Source: Rothia aeria (lineage in GTDB: Bacteria > Actinomycetota > Actinomycetes > Actinomycetales > Micrococcaceae). From it: a stretch of 64,000 bases of DNA. The DNA lies in assembly GCA_002355935.1 (NCBI GenBank), contig AP017895.1, positions 2,356,001-2,420,000 of the forward strand, written 5' to 3'. The position numbers and the translations under genes were made by a program. The notes under the pieces are model-generated. The model was not told the origin of the DNA. It saw only the letters and a program-made list of their open reading frames with translations, and did not search any database. This document shows positions 1-9,152 of the stretch, piece by piece. The stretch's first letter is position 1. Each line of letters starts with the position of its first letter.

Positions 1-365
1 CACAGCTGGAGCTTCAAAAGCTCAATCTGCAGGGCTCGCTTTTCTTTCTCGTAGGCTTTACGCCCCAGTTTCGTATCGTACGGATAGCCGATTTTCCAGG
101 CATCGCTCTTATTGTCGTCTTTTTTGCTGCCGTTTAGTGCGTGCGTTAAGGAAGCCATTTCGTCCAATTCCGCGGCATAGTCTTCCACTACCGAGGTACG
201 GCGAAGCTGAGGCCTAAGAGCCTGCTTAATGGCTGCCCGCTTATCGGAGGTGGATGCGCCACTTTTTTCGGTCTCAAAGACAGCCTTCTCACTTACAGAA
301 TGGGCTGTAACGGACTGAGCTTCTACAGTGGTGGCCTGCTCCGTTGCGGGGTTTTTCTCCGTCAT
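1..365 (-). CDS. ppk2: Polyphosphate kinase 2 family protein, N-terminal part (runs off window)
   Basis: The first 121 codons of a gene that continues beyond position 1. The start is ATG at 365, preceded by a clear ribosome binding site (AGGAAGAGA). The first 45 or so residues are a Thr/Ser/Glu/Ala-rich tail. They are followed by a segment containing GYPYDTKLGRKAYEKEKRAL and then IELLKLQ, which matches the stretch that precedes the Walker A loop in PPK2 enzymes. Family knowledge: PPK2 moves phosphate between polyphosphate and nucleotides, acting in the cytoplasm. The P-loop and catalytic aspartates lie outside the window, so the enzyme class cannot be confirmed. It lies downstream of rpsI but is separated from it by a terminator and its own candidate promoter. 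Confidence 0.68.
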   Translation of the reverse strand, partial: MTEKNPATEQATTVEAQSVTAHSVSEKAVFETEKSGASTSDKRAAIKQALRPQLRRTSVVEDYAAELDEMASLTHALNGSKKDDNKSDAWKIGYPYDTKLGRKAYEKEKRALQIELLKLQL

Positions 366-401
366 ACTGTCTCTTCCTGTTGTGTCTACTATGACCTTTT
401 A

Positions 402-431
402 ACTGTATCGAAATCACCCTCTAAGTGACAA
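402..431 (-). promoter_or_regulatory. Candidate sigma-70-type promoter of the PPK2 gene
   Basis: On the minus strand, TTGTCA (426-431) and TACAGT (402-407) are separated by 18 bases, about 40 bases before the PPK2 start codon. This is an inference from consensus similarity. The remaining stretch 432-660 holds no gene that I can support. Confidence 0.4.
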
Positions 432-660
432 CCGTTACAGTTACACGTACCCTTATGGTTACTACCCAAGCCCCGCTGCTGTGCCCTTTCAGCGGCGCTA
501 TTACCGTGGGCCTACTCCCCTGTGATATATGTGTCTTTCAACGCCCATACAAACGGGGCACTCTGCACGCACCGCCGCTCTACCTCTGCTCTGTTATCCC
601 ACTACTAAACCGCAGCAGCAAGAAGAGCTCCAGACTGACCTCGATAGCTTCAGGTAAAGC

Positions 661-698
661 AAAAGCCCTGCAGCCCCACCTGAGGAGAGCTGCAGAGC
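661..698 (-). terminator. Rho-independent terminator after rpsI
   Basis: Minus-strand RNA forms a 10-bp stem with one G-U pair (arms 689-698 and 665-674, 14-base loop), followed directly by TTTT. It sits 25 bases past the rpsI stop codon and separates rplM-rpsI from the PPK2 gene. Confidence 0.65.
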
Positions 699-723
699 CT
701 GCAAACTGTCGCAGAACCAGCGA

Positions 724-1221
724 TTAACGCTTGGAGAACTGCGAAGCCTTACGTGCCTTCTTAAGACCGGCCTTCTTACGCTCAATGACGCGTGCGTCAC
801 GGGTGAGGTAGCCTGCCTTCTTCAGCGCGGGACGGTTGTTCTCACGGTCGATCTCGTTCAACGCGCGAGCAATACCCAAACGCAGCGCACCAGCCTGGCC
901 GGAAGGGCCGCCACCGTTAATGCGTGCGATCACGTCGTAAGCGCCCTCAAGTTCCAGAATCTTGAACGGCTGGTTCACGTCCTGCTGGTGCAGCTTATTG
1001 GGGAAGTAGCTATCCAGGGCGCGGCCGTTAATGGTCCAGTTACCGGAGCCGGGGATAACGCGCACACGCGCCACTGCTTCTTTACGGCGGCCAACTGCAG
1101 CACCTGCAACAGTCAGTGCCGGACGGCTTGCCTGTGCAGCCGCCGCGACGGGGGCTGCGGATTCCGAGGTGTAGCTGGTCAGCTCTTCCTCGACTACGAT
1201 CTGCTCTTCGTTCTGAGCCAC
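724..1221 (-). CDS. rpsI: 30S ribosomal protein S9 (uS9)
   Basis: 165 residues; a core of about 130 residues after an acidic, Ala-rich N-terminal tail (residues 1-38) that is common in actinobacterial S9. The core starts at [17 protein letters not shown] and ends in the basic C-terminus [12 protein letters not shown], whose last Arg reaches the P-site tRNA in known ribosomes. The start is GTG at 1221 with GGAGAAA upstream. It lies 32 bases behind rplM and forms the usual rplM-rpsI pair. No frame problem is seen. Confidence 0.97.
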   Translation of the reverse strand: MAQNEEQIVVEEELTSYTSESAAPVAAAAQASRPALTVAGAAVGRRKEAVARVRVIPGSGNWTINGRALDSYFPNKLHQQDVNQPFKILELEGAYDVIARINGGGPSGQAGALRLGIARALNEIDRENNRPALKKAGYLTRDARVIERKKAGLKKARKASQFSKR

Positions 1222-1253
1222 GATTTCTCCTATTGTTTCTTCGTAGGCCCGAA

Positions 1254-1697
1254 TTACTGGGCGACCTGGTTGAATTCGTAGGTCTTGGGCTGCTGTGCCG
1301 CGTGCGGGTGCTCGGGGCCAGCGTAGACCTTCAGCTTCTTAATCTGCTGTGCAGCCAGCTTGTTCTTGGGCAGCATGCCCTTCACAGCCTTCTCAACCGC
1401 ACGAACAGGGTTGGTTTCAAGAAGCTCTGCATAGTTAACGGACTTCAGACCGCCGGGGTAACCCGAGTGGCGGTATGCACGCTTCTGTTCAAGCTTTGCA
1501 CCGGTCAGGGCGACCTTCTCAGCATTCACGATGATCACGAAATCGCCGGTGTCCACGTTAGGGGTAAAAGTCGGCTTGTGCTTACCGCGCAGCAGGATAG
1601 CGGTCTGGCTTGCGAGGCGACCGAGCACCACGTCGGTGGCATCAATGATGTGCCACTGGCGCTCAATTTCGCCGGGCTTAGGAGTATAAGTGCGCAA
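1254..1697 (-). CDS. rplM: 50S ribosomal protein L13 (uL13)
   Basis: 147 residues, the normal family length. Conserved features include [16 protein letters not shown] near the N-terminus, [12 protein letters not shown], and the KMLPKNKL-like segment seen here as GMLPKNKLA. It is a large-subunit assembly protein. The start codon is TTG at 1697, since the conserved N-terminus begins there and no in-frame ATG is available; AAAGG is about 9 bases upstream. It is the first gene of rplM-rpsI. Upstream on the minus strand is a perfect TTGACA at 1881-1886, but no convincing -10 box at normal spacing was found. Confidence 0.97.
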   Translation of the reverse strand: MRTYTPKPGEIERQWHIIDATDVVLGRLASQTAILLRGKHKPTFTPNVDTGDFVIIVNAEKVALTGAKLEQKRAYRHSGYPGGLKSVNYAELLETNPVRAVEKAVKGMLPKNKLAAQQIKKLKVYAGPEHPHAAQQPKTYEFNQVAQ

Positions 1698-1910
1698 AAT
1701 ATTGGCCTTTGTCTCGAAATGTACATTCGGCGCTTAGTTGGGTATCACGCCTATTACTACGTGCATGACGAATCCGGGTGAGGACCGAATGCTCGCCCGT
1801 CCTAGCCCGTACCCCGCGGCACCTTAACGTCCTGCAACTAGACAGTGCCGCAGAGCGCGCTCGGGTAGAACACGCACAACTGTCAAAACTATACAGGACT
1901 TTAAACGCTT

Positions 1911-1941
1911 AATCCACACGGAACCCTCATCCGTGTGGATT
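1911..1941 (-). terminator. Rho-independent terminator after truA
   Basis: Perfect 11-bp inverted repeat (1911-1921 and 1931-1941) with a 9-base loop, 50 bases past the truA stop. Both flanks are AT-rich. The rest of the rplM-truA gap (1698-1910) holds only the rplM upstream region. Confidence 0.65.
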
Positions 1942-1990
1942 TAAACGTTAAAATAAACCAGCACCTTTTAGGGGCCGAGCTATGACCGGT

Positions 1991-3034
1991 TTACCCTGCA
2001 GTTGCGGCGGTACGCATCCGGCGGGCACGTTCCGCCTGCGCCCCGTACTCTTCAGGAGCCGGGTAATAAATCTCAGCCAATGATAGGCCCTGAGGGGGTG
2101 CCAACGTCAGAGAGGCATCGCGCGCCGGGGAATCAATCAGTCCCCGCAGCCATTCGCGGGTGCGCTTGCCGCTGGCATACAGTACCAGAGCCCCAATAAT
2201 GGAGCGCACCATATGGTGGCAGAAGGCATCAGCAACAATATGGGCCTCAATCAGGCCCTCTTCGGTGCGCATAAAGTTCAGAATACGCAGTTCACGAATA
2301 GTCGTAGCACCCTCACGGGCTTACAGAACGACAGGAAATCACGCAACCCCAACAGGTCTGCGGCGGCCTCGTTCAGAACACTCGGGGTGAGCCTCTCAGG
2401 GACGCCCCACGTGAAGGTGCGCCGCAGCGGGTCGGGGCCCGCCTGCTGCCCATCGGCGATACGGTAAATATAACGACGGCCAGTCGCTGAGAAACGTGCA
2501 TCAAAGTTAGCGGGCATCTCGCACACGCGGTGAATACGTATTGCCCCTGCATTACGCCGTGCATACTCATGGGCAGGCCCAATTTTACCTCGGCCTCCCC
2601 CAGCGTGCGGCGCAGGGCCCTGTAAGGCGGCGGTGCAGGGTGCACGCCGGGTCCTGATTACCCTCACGTCCGGTGAGTTTCTGCCATGTCTCTTCTGTTA
2701 TGTCCAGATGCACAGTCTGCGCCTCAGCGTGCACACCGGCATCGGTACGGCCTGCGACCGTCACTCGGTGGGGTGAGCGCAGAATAAGTTCCAACGCAGA
2801 TTCCAGAACACCTTGGACCGTCACCCGGCTGGGCTGCCTCGCCCACCCACTAAAGAACGAGCCATCATACGCCAAGTCGATACGTACCCTACGCAGCCCC
2901 GGAGCTCGCACGCTAATAGCGGCGTCAGCGAAATCATCGCCGCAGCGCATGGCTATTAAGGCTGGATCGTATTCCTGCATCTCAAAATCCTGAACGCTGT
3001 CTTCCTGCACACCTGCTTCCCAGAGGGCCAGCAT
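1991..3034 (-). CDS. truA: tRNA pseudouridine(38-40) synthase TruA (three frame breaks)
   Basis: The repaired gene encodes about 348 residues. TruA converts U38-U40 of tRNA anticodon arms to pseudouridine. After a non-conserved N-terminus of about 50 residues come [16 protein letters not shown], the catalytic-aspartate motif [26 protein letters not shown], and C-terminal [18 protein letters not shown]. The reading frame is broken three times: near 2615-2620, 2571-2580 and 2317-2319. Adding one base at each site restores the expected TruA sequence, for instance [18 protein letters not shown] at the last one. The start is ATG at 3034, chosen because of AAGGAGAA just upstream. Either sequencing undercalls (preferred) or a decayed gene. 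It lies downstream of rplQ but after a strong terminator. Confidence 0.85.
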
Positions 3035-3156
3035 CGTATTCTCCTTGTGGTTGGTTGAGTCGGTGAGTGTGAGCCAGTGCTCTTCCACCATACCCGCCAA
3101 ACAACCGGTAAAGAAACTACAACGAGAAAATAAGTAAAATTTTATCAAATTGATAT

Positions 3157-3196
3157 AAAAGCAGGCCCGCCCCACAGAACGTGAGGGCGGGCCTGC
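3157..3196 (-). terminator. Strong rho-independent terminator after rplQ
   Basis: Perfect 12-bp GC-rich stem (3161-3172 and 3185-3196) with a 12-base loop, followed on the minus strand by TTTTATATC. It ends the long ribosomal transcript 26 bases after the rplQ stop. Confidence 0.85.
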
Positions 3197-3221
3197 ACAA
3201 AGCATCAGATGATCGCCACGA

Positions 3222-3912
3222 CTACTCGGCGGACACCTTCTGAGCCGCTGCGCCACCAGCCGGTGCGTAACCTGCTGCTTCAGCTGACTCGGCCGAGTCG
3301 AACCAAATCTCAGCAATAGTGTTCGCATACCAGCGGGAACCGGGCACATGGTACTTCATTGAGTCGGCGTTACCCTTCACCTCAAAGCCCTTGGGAGCCT
3401 CACCAGACTCCAGCGGGGGTGAGCACCCGTGGGCAGGTCAGCAGACTTCCCTGCTTCCTCAGCAGCAGGCTTTGCCTCAGCCTTCTCAGCCTTGGGAGCA
3501 TCAGCAGCCTTTCAGCAACCTTGGTAGCCTCCGCAACGGCGCCCTTGGTAGCCACCGGCTCCATCACGAGCTCAATCACAGCCATGGGGGCGTTGTCACC
3601 CTTACGGTTACCAATCTTAATGATGCGGGTGTAGCCGCCGGGACGCTCCGCCATTGCCGGGGCGATCACAGTGAACAGCTCGTGCACCACAGACTTATCG
3701 GTAATGGAACGCAGCACGCGGCGTCGAGCAGCGAGATCGCCCTTCTTACCGAAAGTAATGAAACGCTCCGCCACCGGGCGCATACGCTTCGCCTTGGTGA
3801 GGGTGGTGGTGATGCGCTTGTGCTGGAACAGCTGCGCAGAAAGGTTATTGAGCATCAGACGCTCATGGGTCGGGGAACCGCCAAGGCGAGGACCCTTAGT
3901 GGGAGTAGGCAT
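3222..3912 (-). CDS. rplQ: 50S ribosomal protein L17 (bL17) with C-terminal sunset-like extension (two frame breaks)
   Basis: Repaired length is about 230 residues, against roughly 120 for a minimal L17. Residues 1-120 are a standard L17 ([20 protein letters not shown] through [20 protein letters not shown]). Then follows an Ala/Lys/Glu-rich linker and a 60-residue C-terminal module with [16 protein letters not shown] and [18 protein letters not shown]. Family knowledge: this pattern resembles the small sunset domain of actinobacterial proteins and occurs on L17 of related Micrococcaceae as far as I recall. One base is missing near 3510-3512 (run of T) and one near 3415-3419 (run of G); restoring both joins linker and module in one frame. 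The start is ATG at 3912. It is the last gene of the rpoA transcript. Confidence 0.92.
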
Positions 3913-4027
3913 AATTATTTCTCCATAGTTTACGTTCCGTCGCTCCAGTAGCCTCAGAGCTTAGGAACCAAGTTTGACTAACCCCGGTTTACCGGGTGAA
4001 CTGTACGGTCGGAATGGTCCGTGGGGA

Positions 4028-5020
4028 TTATTCGCCGGAACCGTCTTCGTCGTCGAACGCGCGGACTACGGGCTCAAACCCGGGAGGGGAATCCTTCAGG
4101 GCTAGGCCGAGCTCGTGAAGCTTTGCCTTGACCTCATCAATGGACTTGGCACCGAAGTTACGGATATCCATGAGGTCGGCCTCGCTACGGGTCACCAGCT
4201 CACCCACAGTGTGGATGCCCTCACGTTTGAGGCAGTTGTACGAGCGGACGGACATGTTCAGGTCCTCAATCGGCAGCGCCATATCAGCGGCGATGGACTC
4301 GTCCACCGGGGACGGACCAACCTCAATACCCTCGGCAGCAACGTTGAGTTCACGTGCTAGCCCGAAGAGCTCGACTAGGGTGCTACCAGCGGATGCGACG
4401 GCATCGCGCGGTGCGATAGCTTCCTTAGTTTCAACATCCAGGGTCAGGCTGTCGAAGTCGGTGCGCTGCTCCACACGGGTCGCATTCACATTGAAGGTGA
4501 CTTTCAGAACCGGTGAGTAGATAGAGTCAACCGGGATACGGCCAATCTCTGCGTCACCAATTTTATTCTGAGCAGCAGACACGTAGCCGCGGCCACGCTC
4601 GATAGTCAGCTCAGCGTTAAAGTTCGCCTTATCGTTCAGGGTAGCGATGTGCAGATCCGGGTTGTGGATTTCCACACCGGCGGGCACCTCAATATCGCCT
4701 GCGGTGAGCTCACCCTCGCCCTGCAGCCGCAGGTAGGCGACCACGGGCTCGTCGTTCTCAGAGGAAATGGAGAGTTTCTTGATGTTCAAGATAATCTCGG
4801 TCACATCCTCGGTCACACCTGCAATGGTGCTGAACTCGTGAAGCACACCGTCGATACGGACGCTGGTCACGGCAGCACCGGGAATGGAGGACAGCAGGGT
4901 ACGACGGAGCGAGTTGCCCATGGTGTAACCGAAGCCCGGCTCAAGGGGCTCAATGGTGAAGCGCGAGCGGTTCGGCGCTACGACCTCTTCAGTCAGAGTG
5001 GGGCGCTGTGCAATAAGCAC
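4028..5020 (-). CDS. rpoA: RNA polymerase alpha subunit
   Basis: 330 residues, normal length. The N-terminal domain (about 1-230) carries the dimerisation sequence [20 protein letters not shown]. After a linker, the C-terminal domain (about 245-315) has [20 protein letters not shown]-like helices, seen here as [20 protein letters not shown] and [18 protein letters not shown], which bind UP elements and activators. The start is GTG at 5020 with AAAGGAAA upstream. It lies in the order rpsM-rpsK-rpoA-rplQ with 144 bases to rpsK, a gap that contains a stable hairpin. Confidence 0.98.
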   Translation of the reverse strand: MLIAQRPTLTEEVVAPNRSRFTIEPLEPGFGYTMGNSLRRTLLSSIPGAAVTSVRIDGVLHEFSTIAGVTEDVTEIILNIKKLSISSENDEPVVAYLRLQGEGELTAGDIEVPAGVEIHNPDLHIATLNDKANFNAELTIERGRGYVSAAQNKIGDAEIGRIPVDSIYSPVLKVTFNVNATRVEQRTDFDSLTLDVETKEAIAPRDAVASAGSTLVELFGLARELNVAAEGIEVGPSPVDESIAADMALPIEDLNMSVRSYNCLKREGIHTVGELVTRSEADLMDIRNFGAKSIDEVKAKLHELGLALKDSPPGFEPVVRAFDDEDGSGE

Positions 5021-5106
5021 TTTGTTTCCTTTCGGTGGACTCCGCTATATGAGCCCACAGGTTGGGGAAAACAGGATTCAGGAAGCAGACGGTAGTCTGT
5101 ACTCTG

Positions 5107-5145
5107 CTCGCAAGGCATAGCCCGTAACACGGGTGGCCCTGCGAG
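5107..5145 (-). promoter_or_regulatory. Nested RNA hairpin in the rpsK-rpoA gap
   Basis: Minus-strand RNA can form a 10-bp outer stem with one G-U pair (5136-5145 with 5107-5116) around an inner CCCGT/ACGGG hairpin. There is no T run, so it is not a normal terminator. It could be a processing or feedback site ahead of rpoA; the role is unknown. Confidence 0.35.
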
Positions 5146-5164
5146 GGACAGGGACGGAACCCTA

Positions 5165-5569
5165 CTAGACGCGACGGCGCTTAGGCGGACGGCAGCCGTT
5201 GTGCGCAACGGGGGTGACGTCCTGGATCGAGCCGACCTCTAGGCCTGCTGCCTGCAGCGAACGAATGGCGGTTTCACGACCGGAACCGGGGCCCTTGACG
5301 AATACATCCACCTTTCGCACGCCGTGCTCCTTGGCGCGGTTAGCAGCGGCTTCGGCGGCCAGCTGTGCGGCATAGGGGGTGGACTTACGGGAGCCCTTGA
5401 AACCCATGTCACCTGCGGAAGACCACGAGATCACTGCACCGGTGGGGTCGGTAATGGAGACAATAGTGTTGTTGAAGGTCGACTTAATATGAGCCTGACC
5501 AGCAACGATGTTCTTGCTAACCTTGCGGCGGGTCTTACGAGCAGCCGCGGCGCGAGTCTTGGGAGGCAT
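5165..5569 (-). CDS. rpsK: 30S ribosomal protein S11 (uS11)
   Basis: 134 residues, normal length. It has a basic N-terminus ([19 protein letters not shown]), the conserved [20 protein letters not shown] and [12 protein letters not shown] segments, and a C-terminus ending [12 protein letters not shown], as usual for S11, which lines the mRNA exit platform with S7. The start is ATG at 5569. It is 68 bases behind rpsM in the alpha-operon order. No rpsD follows before rpoA, which is usual in actinobacteria. Confidence 0.98.
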   Translation of the reverse strand: MPPKTRAAAARKTRRKVSKNIVAGQAHIKSTFNNTIVSITDPTGAVISWSSAGDMGFKGSRKSTPYAAQLAAEAAANRAKEHGVRKVDVFVKGPGSGRETAIRSLQAAGLEVGSIQDVTPVAHNGCRPPKRRRV

Positions 5570-5637
5570 TTTTGATTCTCCTACAAAGGTTTACTAATAC
5601 GTTGGCCGATAGCGATGATCCGGCTGAGCAACGTTGC

Positions 5638-6006
5638 TTACTTCTTCTTACCTGCGACGGTACGCTTCGGGCCCTTGCGGGTACGTGCGTTGGTCTTGGT
5701 GCGCTGACCGTGAACCGGCAGGCCGCGACGGTGACGCAGACCCTGGTAGCTGCCGATTTCAACCTTGCGGCGAATATCGGCTGCAACCTCGCGGCGAAGA
5801 TCACCTTCAACCTTGTAGTTGCCTTCGATGAAGTCACGAAGAGCCACAAGCTCCTGGTCGGTGAGGTCCTTAACACGGGTGTCAGGGTTCACGCCGGTAG
5901 CAGCGAGGGTTTCGTGAGCACGGGTCTTACCCACGCCGTAAATGTAAGTGAGAGCAACTTCCACGCGCTTTTCGCGGGGAATATCAACTCCAGCGAGACG
6001 TGCCAT
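5638..6006 (-). CDS. rpsM: 30S ribosomal protein S13 (uS13)
   Basis: 122 residues, normal length. It starts [20 protein letters not shown], contains the helix-hairpin-helix-like [14 protein letters not shown] and ends with a basic tail that includes [19 protein letters not shown] and the terminal KKK reaching toward the P-site tRNA. S13 sits in the head of the small subunit and bridges to L5. The start is ATG at 6006, preceded by AAGGAGAAG. It is directly downstream of rpmJ in the order infA-rpmJ-rpsM-rpsK. Confidence 0.98.
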   Translation of the reverse strand: MARLAGVDIPREKRVEVALTYIYGVGKTRAHETLAATGVNPDTRVKDLTDQELVALRDFIEGNYKVEGDLRREVAADIRRKVEIGSYQGLRHRRGLPVHGQRTKTNARTRKGPKRTVAGKKK

Positions 6007-6173
6007 ACTGGCTTCTCCTTGTTGTTTTCCAGAGGTCTATAGCATCACTGCCCGGGCGTACCCGGTCCCCGGCCTCTGAGTCCGGAGGTATCCGCCTGCG
6101 CCCCGTATAAGGGACGATGCGGAGCGGTGCCTATGACGGTTCCACCGTTCGGTGGGTTTATGGCGACCGGGGC

Positions 6174-6287
6174 TTAGCCCTGGCGCTGCTTGTGGCGCGG
6201 GTTTTCGCAGATCACCATGACCACACCGTGACGGCGGATCACTTTGCATTTATCGCAGATCGGCTTAACGCTCGGCTTGACCTTCAT
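6174..6287 (-). CDS. rpmJ: 50S ribosomal protein L36 (bL36), zinc-binding form
   Basis: A short gene of 37 codons plus stop, read directly from the sequence. It begins [20 protein letters not shown] and ends [13 protein letters not shown]. Cys11, Cys14, Cys27 and His32 form the zinc ribbon of the C+ type of L36. The start is ATG at 6287 with the stop TAA at 6174-6176. It lies between infA and rpsM, its standard position, with 120 bases to infA and about 170 to rpsM. Only one L36 copy is visible, so any zinc-free paralogue would be elsewhere. Confidence 0.96.
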   Translation of the reverse strand: MKVKPSVKPICDKCKVIRRHGVVMVICENPRHKQRQG

Positions 6288-6407
6288 CGCATTCCTTTTG
6301 ATTGCAACTTGATAACTGGCGAGATAAGAGGTTCCGTCAAAACGCGGAACTATTTATCCCTGTGAACACGACTTAAACGCCGCCGAAGCGACGTTTAATC
6401 ATCGGGT

Positions 6408-6629
6408 TTATTTGTAACGGTAGACAATACGACCGCGAGAGAGGTCGTAGGGGCTCAGTTCCACTATCACACGATCCTCAGGCAGGATTCGGATGTAGTG
6501 CTGACGCATCTTGCCTGAAATGTGGGCAAGGACCTTGTGGCCGTTTTCCATCTCAACGCGGAACATCGCGTTAGGTAGGGCTTCCACCACGTGGCCTTCA
6601 ATTTCGATGACGCCGTCTTTCTTGGCCAT
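6408..6629 (-). CDS. infA: Translation initiation factor IF-1
   Basis: 73 residues, the typical length. A single S1/OB-fold domain runs through the whole protein: [20 protein letters not shown], then [20 protein letters not shown] and the C-terminal [14 protein letters not shown]-1 occupies the A site during initiation with IF-2 and IF-3. The start is ATG at 6629 with AGCGGAGGA upstream. It heads the infA-rpmJ-rpsM-rpsK-rpoA-rplQ group; the 211 bases before it probably contain its promoter, although none stands out. Confidence 0.98.
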   Translation of the reverse strand: MAKKDGVIEIEGHVVEALPNAMFRVEMENGHKVLAHISGKMRQHYIRILPEDRVIVELSPYDLSRGRIVYRYK

Positions 6630-6840
6630 ATCCTCCGCTAACGTCGGTGCCCGGAGCCTAATGCGCCGGGCAATCTAATATTCTGCTGTGAGCCCTCGCC
6701 GACATACGAGAGTATCGGCGCGGGGCGTTCCACACCTAAAATGGGTGCACTTAACGCCGGCACAAACTACCAGCTATTAACTTTACGACACGCCCGGCCA
6801 TAACACAACTTGGGAGGCTATGCTTCACCACACACTGCTG

Positions 6841-8069
6841 TTATTCTTCTTCCTTGGCGGCAAGCTGACCGCAGGCACCATCAATATCAGAACCACGAGT
6901 ATCGCGGATTGTCGTTGGAATACCGTGCGCCCGCAGACGCTCCACAAAATTCTGCTCCACGCCCTTACGCGATGCTGTCCATTTTGAGCCGGGGGTCGGA
7001 TTCAACGGAATAGGGTTTACATGCACCCATCCGCGGCCGCGCTGCGCTAGCTTTTTCCCCAGCAAATCGGCGCGCCATCCCTGGTCATTAATATCGCGAA
7101 TCAGCGCATATTCAATTGAGATGCGCCGCCCGGTCGTGCGGTAATAGTCGTATGCGGCATCCAGAGTCTCATCAACCTTCCACCGCTGGTTAATGGGAAT
7201 AAGCTCATCGCGCAGTTCATCATCCGGCGCGTGCAGCGAGAGGGCAAGCGTAATCGGCAGTTTCTCCAGCTCAAACTTGCGGATACCGGGCACCAATCCC
7301 ACGGTAGACATCGTCAGTCCGCGCGCGGAGATACCCAATCCCTCGGGGCGGGATCGATCAGGCGGTGCACCGCACCCATCGTTGATTTATAGTTTGCCAG
7401 CGCCTCACCCATGCCCATAAACACAATATTGGAGACGCGCAGCGGGCGGGTATCTTCCGACCCTCCATCGGCCTTGTCAAGACCCTTCATCTGCTTCAGA
7501 TAGCGTGCCCCAGCAACCACCTGCTCCACGATTTCCGCGGTCGAAAGATTACGAGTGAGCCCCTGCTGCCCGGTGGCACAAAAGGGGCAGTTCATCCCGC
7601 ACCCGGCCTGCGAAGAAATGCACATGGTCACGCGGTTGTCATACCGCATAATGACCGATTCAATAAGCGCCCCGTCGAAAAGACGATGTACGACTTTGAG
7701 GGTATCCCCGCCGTCAGCTTCTAGGGTTCGCACGGGAGTTAGCAGCTGCGGCATTGCACGGGATACTATCTCGTCACGATCCTGAGCAGGCAGGTCTGTC
7801 ATCTGCGCCGGGTCGTTAACCAGTCGTTCGAAATAGTGCTTTGAGAGCTGCGATGCACGGAAGGGCTGGTATCCCAGTTCCTTGAGGAATTCACGACGCC
7901 CCGCCATATCAAAATCGGCAATATGCTTGGGCGGTTTTGTGCGCCGGGGTGCTTTGAGCGCAATTTTTCCCGGTTCGGGGCGCACGCTTGAAATCTCCAC
8001 GGGTACTTTGGTGGAGCGCGACGTGGAATCGGTTGAAGCTGCGGCGCAGCCAGCGAAGGTTTCGGTCAT
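6841..8069 (-). CDS. rlmN: Dual-specificity 23S rRNA/tRNA methyltransferase RlmN (one frame break)
   Basis: Repaired length is about 409 residues. RlmN is a radical SAM enzyme that methylates C2 of A2503 in 23S rRNA and A37 of some tRNAs. The radical SAM cluster motif appears as [19 protein letters not shown] (CxxxCxxC), followed by GMGEALANY and a C-terminal catalytic region with [12 protein letters not shown] carrying the second cysteine. One base is missing in the G run 7345-7348; restoring it joins IDPAPEGL to [13 protein letters not shown], as expected. The start is ATG at 8069 behind GACAGGAAG. Its place between map and infA is a local peculiarity of this ribosomal cluster. Confidence 0.93.
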
Positions 8070-8206
8070 GGTTTCTTCCTGTCGTCTGTGTGGTGTGAGG
8101 TCAGTACCTCATCAGGTGAGGAACCGGTTGCCCGGCGGTATTCTGGAAGCCGGGTGGGAGGGTACCTCAAGTGCAGCAGCCGCACGGTCCGCTGTGGGGC
8201 GGTGTC

Positions 8207-9046
8207 TTAGTCGGCGGGGATCTCTCGCACCTCCACGCCCAGCTCCGCAAGTTCCTTAGCTCCCCCGTCCTGCGCAGTAAGCACCCAGATCCCATCCCGG
8301 TGAACAGCAACCGAATGTTCCCATTGACAGGCGTCGGAGCCATCAGCAGTCACGACCGTCCAGTCGTCCTGGAGCACGCGTGTGGCAATACCCCCGGTGA
8401 CGAGCATCGGTTCAATAGCGAATGCCATACCGGGCTTAATTTTCGGGCCTAAATCACGTGCCGCATAGTTCAGTACATCTGGGCGCATATGCATTTGGGT
8501 GCCAATACCGTGCCCCACATAGTCTTCAATAATGCCGTACTTATCCCCCGCCTGCTCACGCACGAACCCTTCAATAGCAACTCCGACCTCCCCCACTTTT
8601 TTGGCGGTAGCCAACGCCGCGATACCGTGCCACATAGCAGCGCGAGTGATGTCCGAAAGTTCACGCCGTTCCTGGGACACTTCACCCACTAAGACGGTGC
8701 GTGCTGAATCACCGTGCCACTGTTTACCGGTTGCCGGGTCAATAATATAGGCGCCACCGTCAATGGAGAGAATATCTCCCTCTTTGAGCCTGTAGTCGCC
8801 GGGAATACCGTGCACCACCTCGTGGTTTACAGAGGTGCAAATACTGGCCGGGTAGTCGTAGTAGCCGTAGAAGTTCGAGGTGCCGCCCTGCTCCTGCAGG
8901 CTCTCTTCGAAGACGCGGTTAATCTCTGCGGTGCTCACTCCTGGCTGGGCGGCGGCAACCGCTGCGTCGAGCGCTCGGGACGTAATTAACCCGGCGCGTG
9001 ACATATGCGCCAGTTGGGCATTGGTTTTAATCTCGACTCGTGCCAC
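8207..9046 (-). CDS. map: Methionine aminopeptidase, type I
   Basis: 279 residues. It removes the initiator methionine from nascent proteins in the cytoplasm. The five metal ligands are visible in order: an Asp in DILSIDGGAYI, a second Asp in HGDSARTVLV, the His in GHGIGTQMHMRP, a Glu in FAIEPMLVTGG and the last Glu in WEHSVAVHRDG. The start is GTG at 9046 with AAGGGTAAA upstream. It lies downstream of adk but after a terminator, so it probably has its own promoter, unlike the secY-adk-map run-through seen in many bacteria. An unusual rlmN follows 137 bases later. Confidence 0.97.
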   Translation of the reverse strand: MARVEIKTNAQLAHMSRAGLITSRALDAAVAAAQPGVSTAEINRVFEESLQEQGGTSNFYGYYDYPASICTSVNHEVVHGIPGDYRLKEGDILSIDGGAYIIDPATGKQWHGDSARTVLVGEVSQERRELSDITRAAMWHGIAALATAKKVGEVGVAIEGFVREQAGDKYGIIEDYVGHGIGTQMHMRPDVLNYAARDLGPKIKPGMAFAIEPMLVTGGIATRVLQDDWTVVTADGSDACQWEHSVAVHRDGIWVLTAQDGGAKELAELGVEVREIPAD

Positions 9047-9109
9047 GGTGTTTACCCTTCATTCAGTGCGGTGCGGCGGGGTGCCGTATCTATCCAAGCT
9101 TAAAACGCT

Positions 9110-9137
9110 GTGCCCCCGCAAGTTCTTGCGGGGGCAC
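9110..9137 (-). terminator. Rho-independent terminator after adk
   Basis: Perfect 13-bp repeat (9110-9122 and 9125-9137), 15 bases past the adk stop, with AGCGTTTT after it on the minus strand. It separates secY-adk from map. Confidence 0.7.
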
Positions 9138-9152
9138 AAGTCACGGTTTCCG

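Noticed and set aside
425-727. A 100-codon plus-strand frame in the PPK2-rpsI gap
   Set aside because: It overlaps the rpsI terminator and 3' end and shows no protein-like pattern.
6698-6721. Hairpin in the infA-rlmN gap as a terminator
   Set aside because: The stem has a two-base bulge and no T run on the minus strand, so it was not listed.
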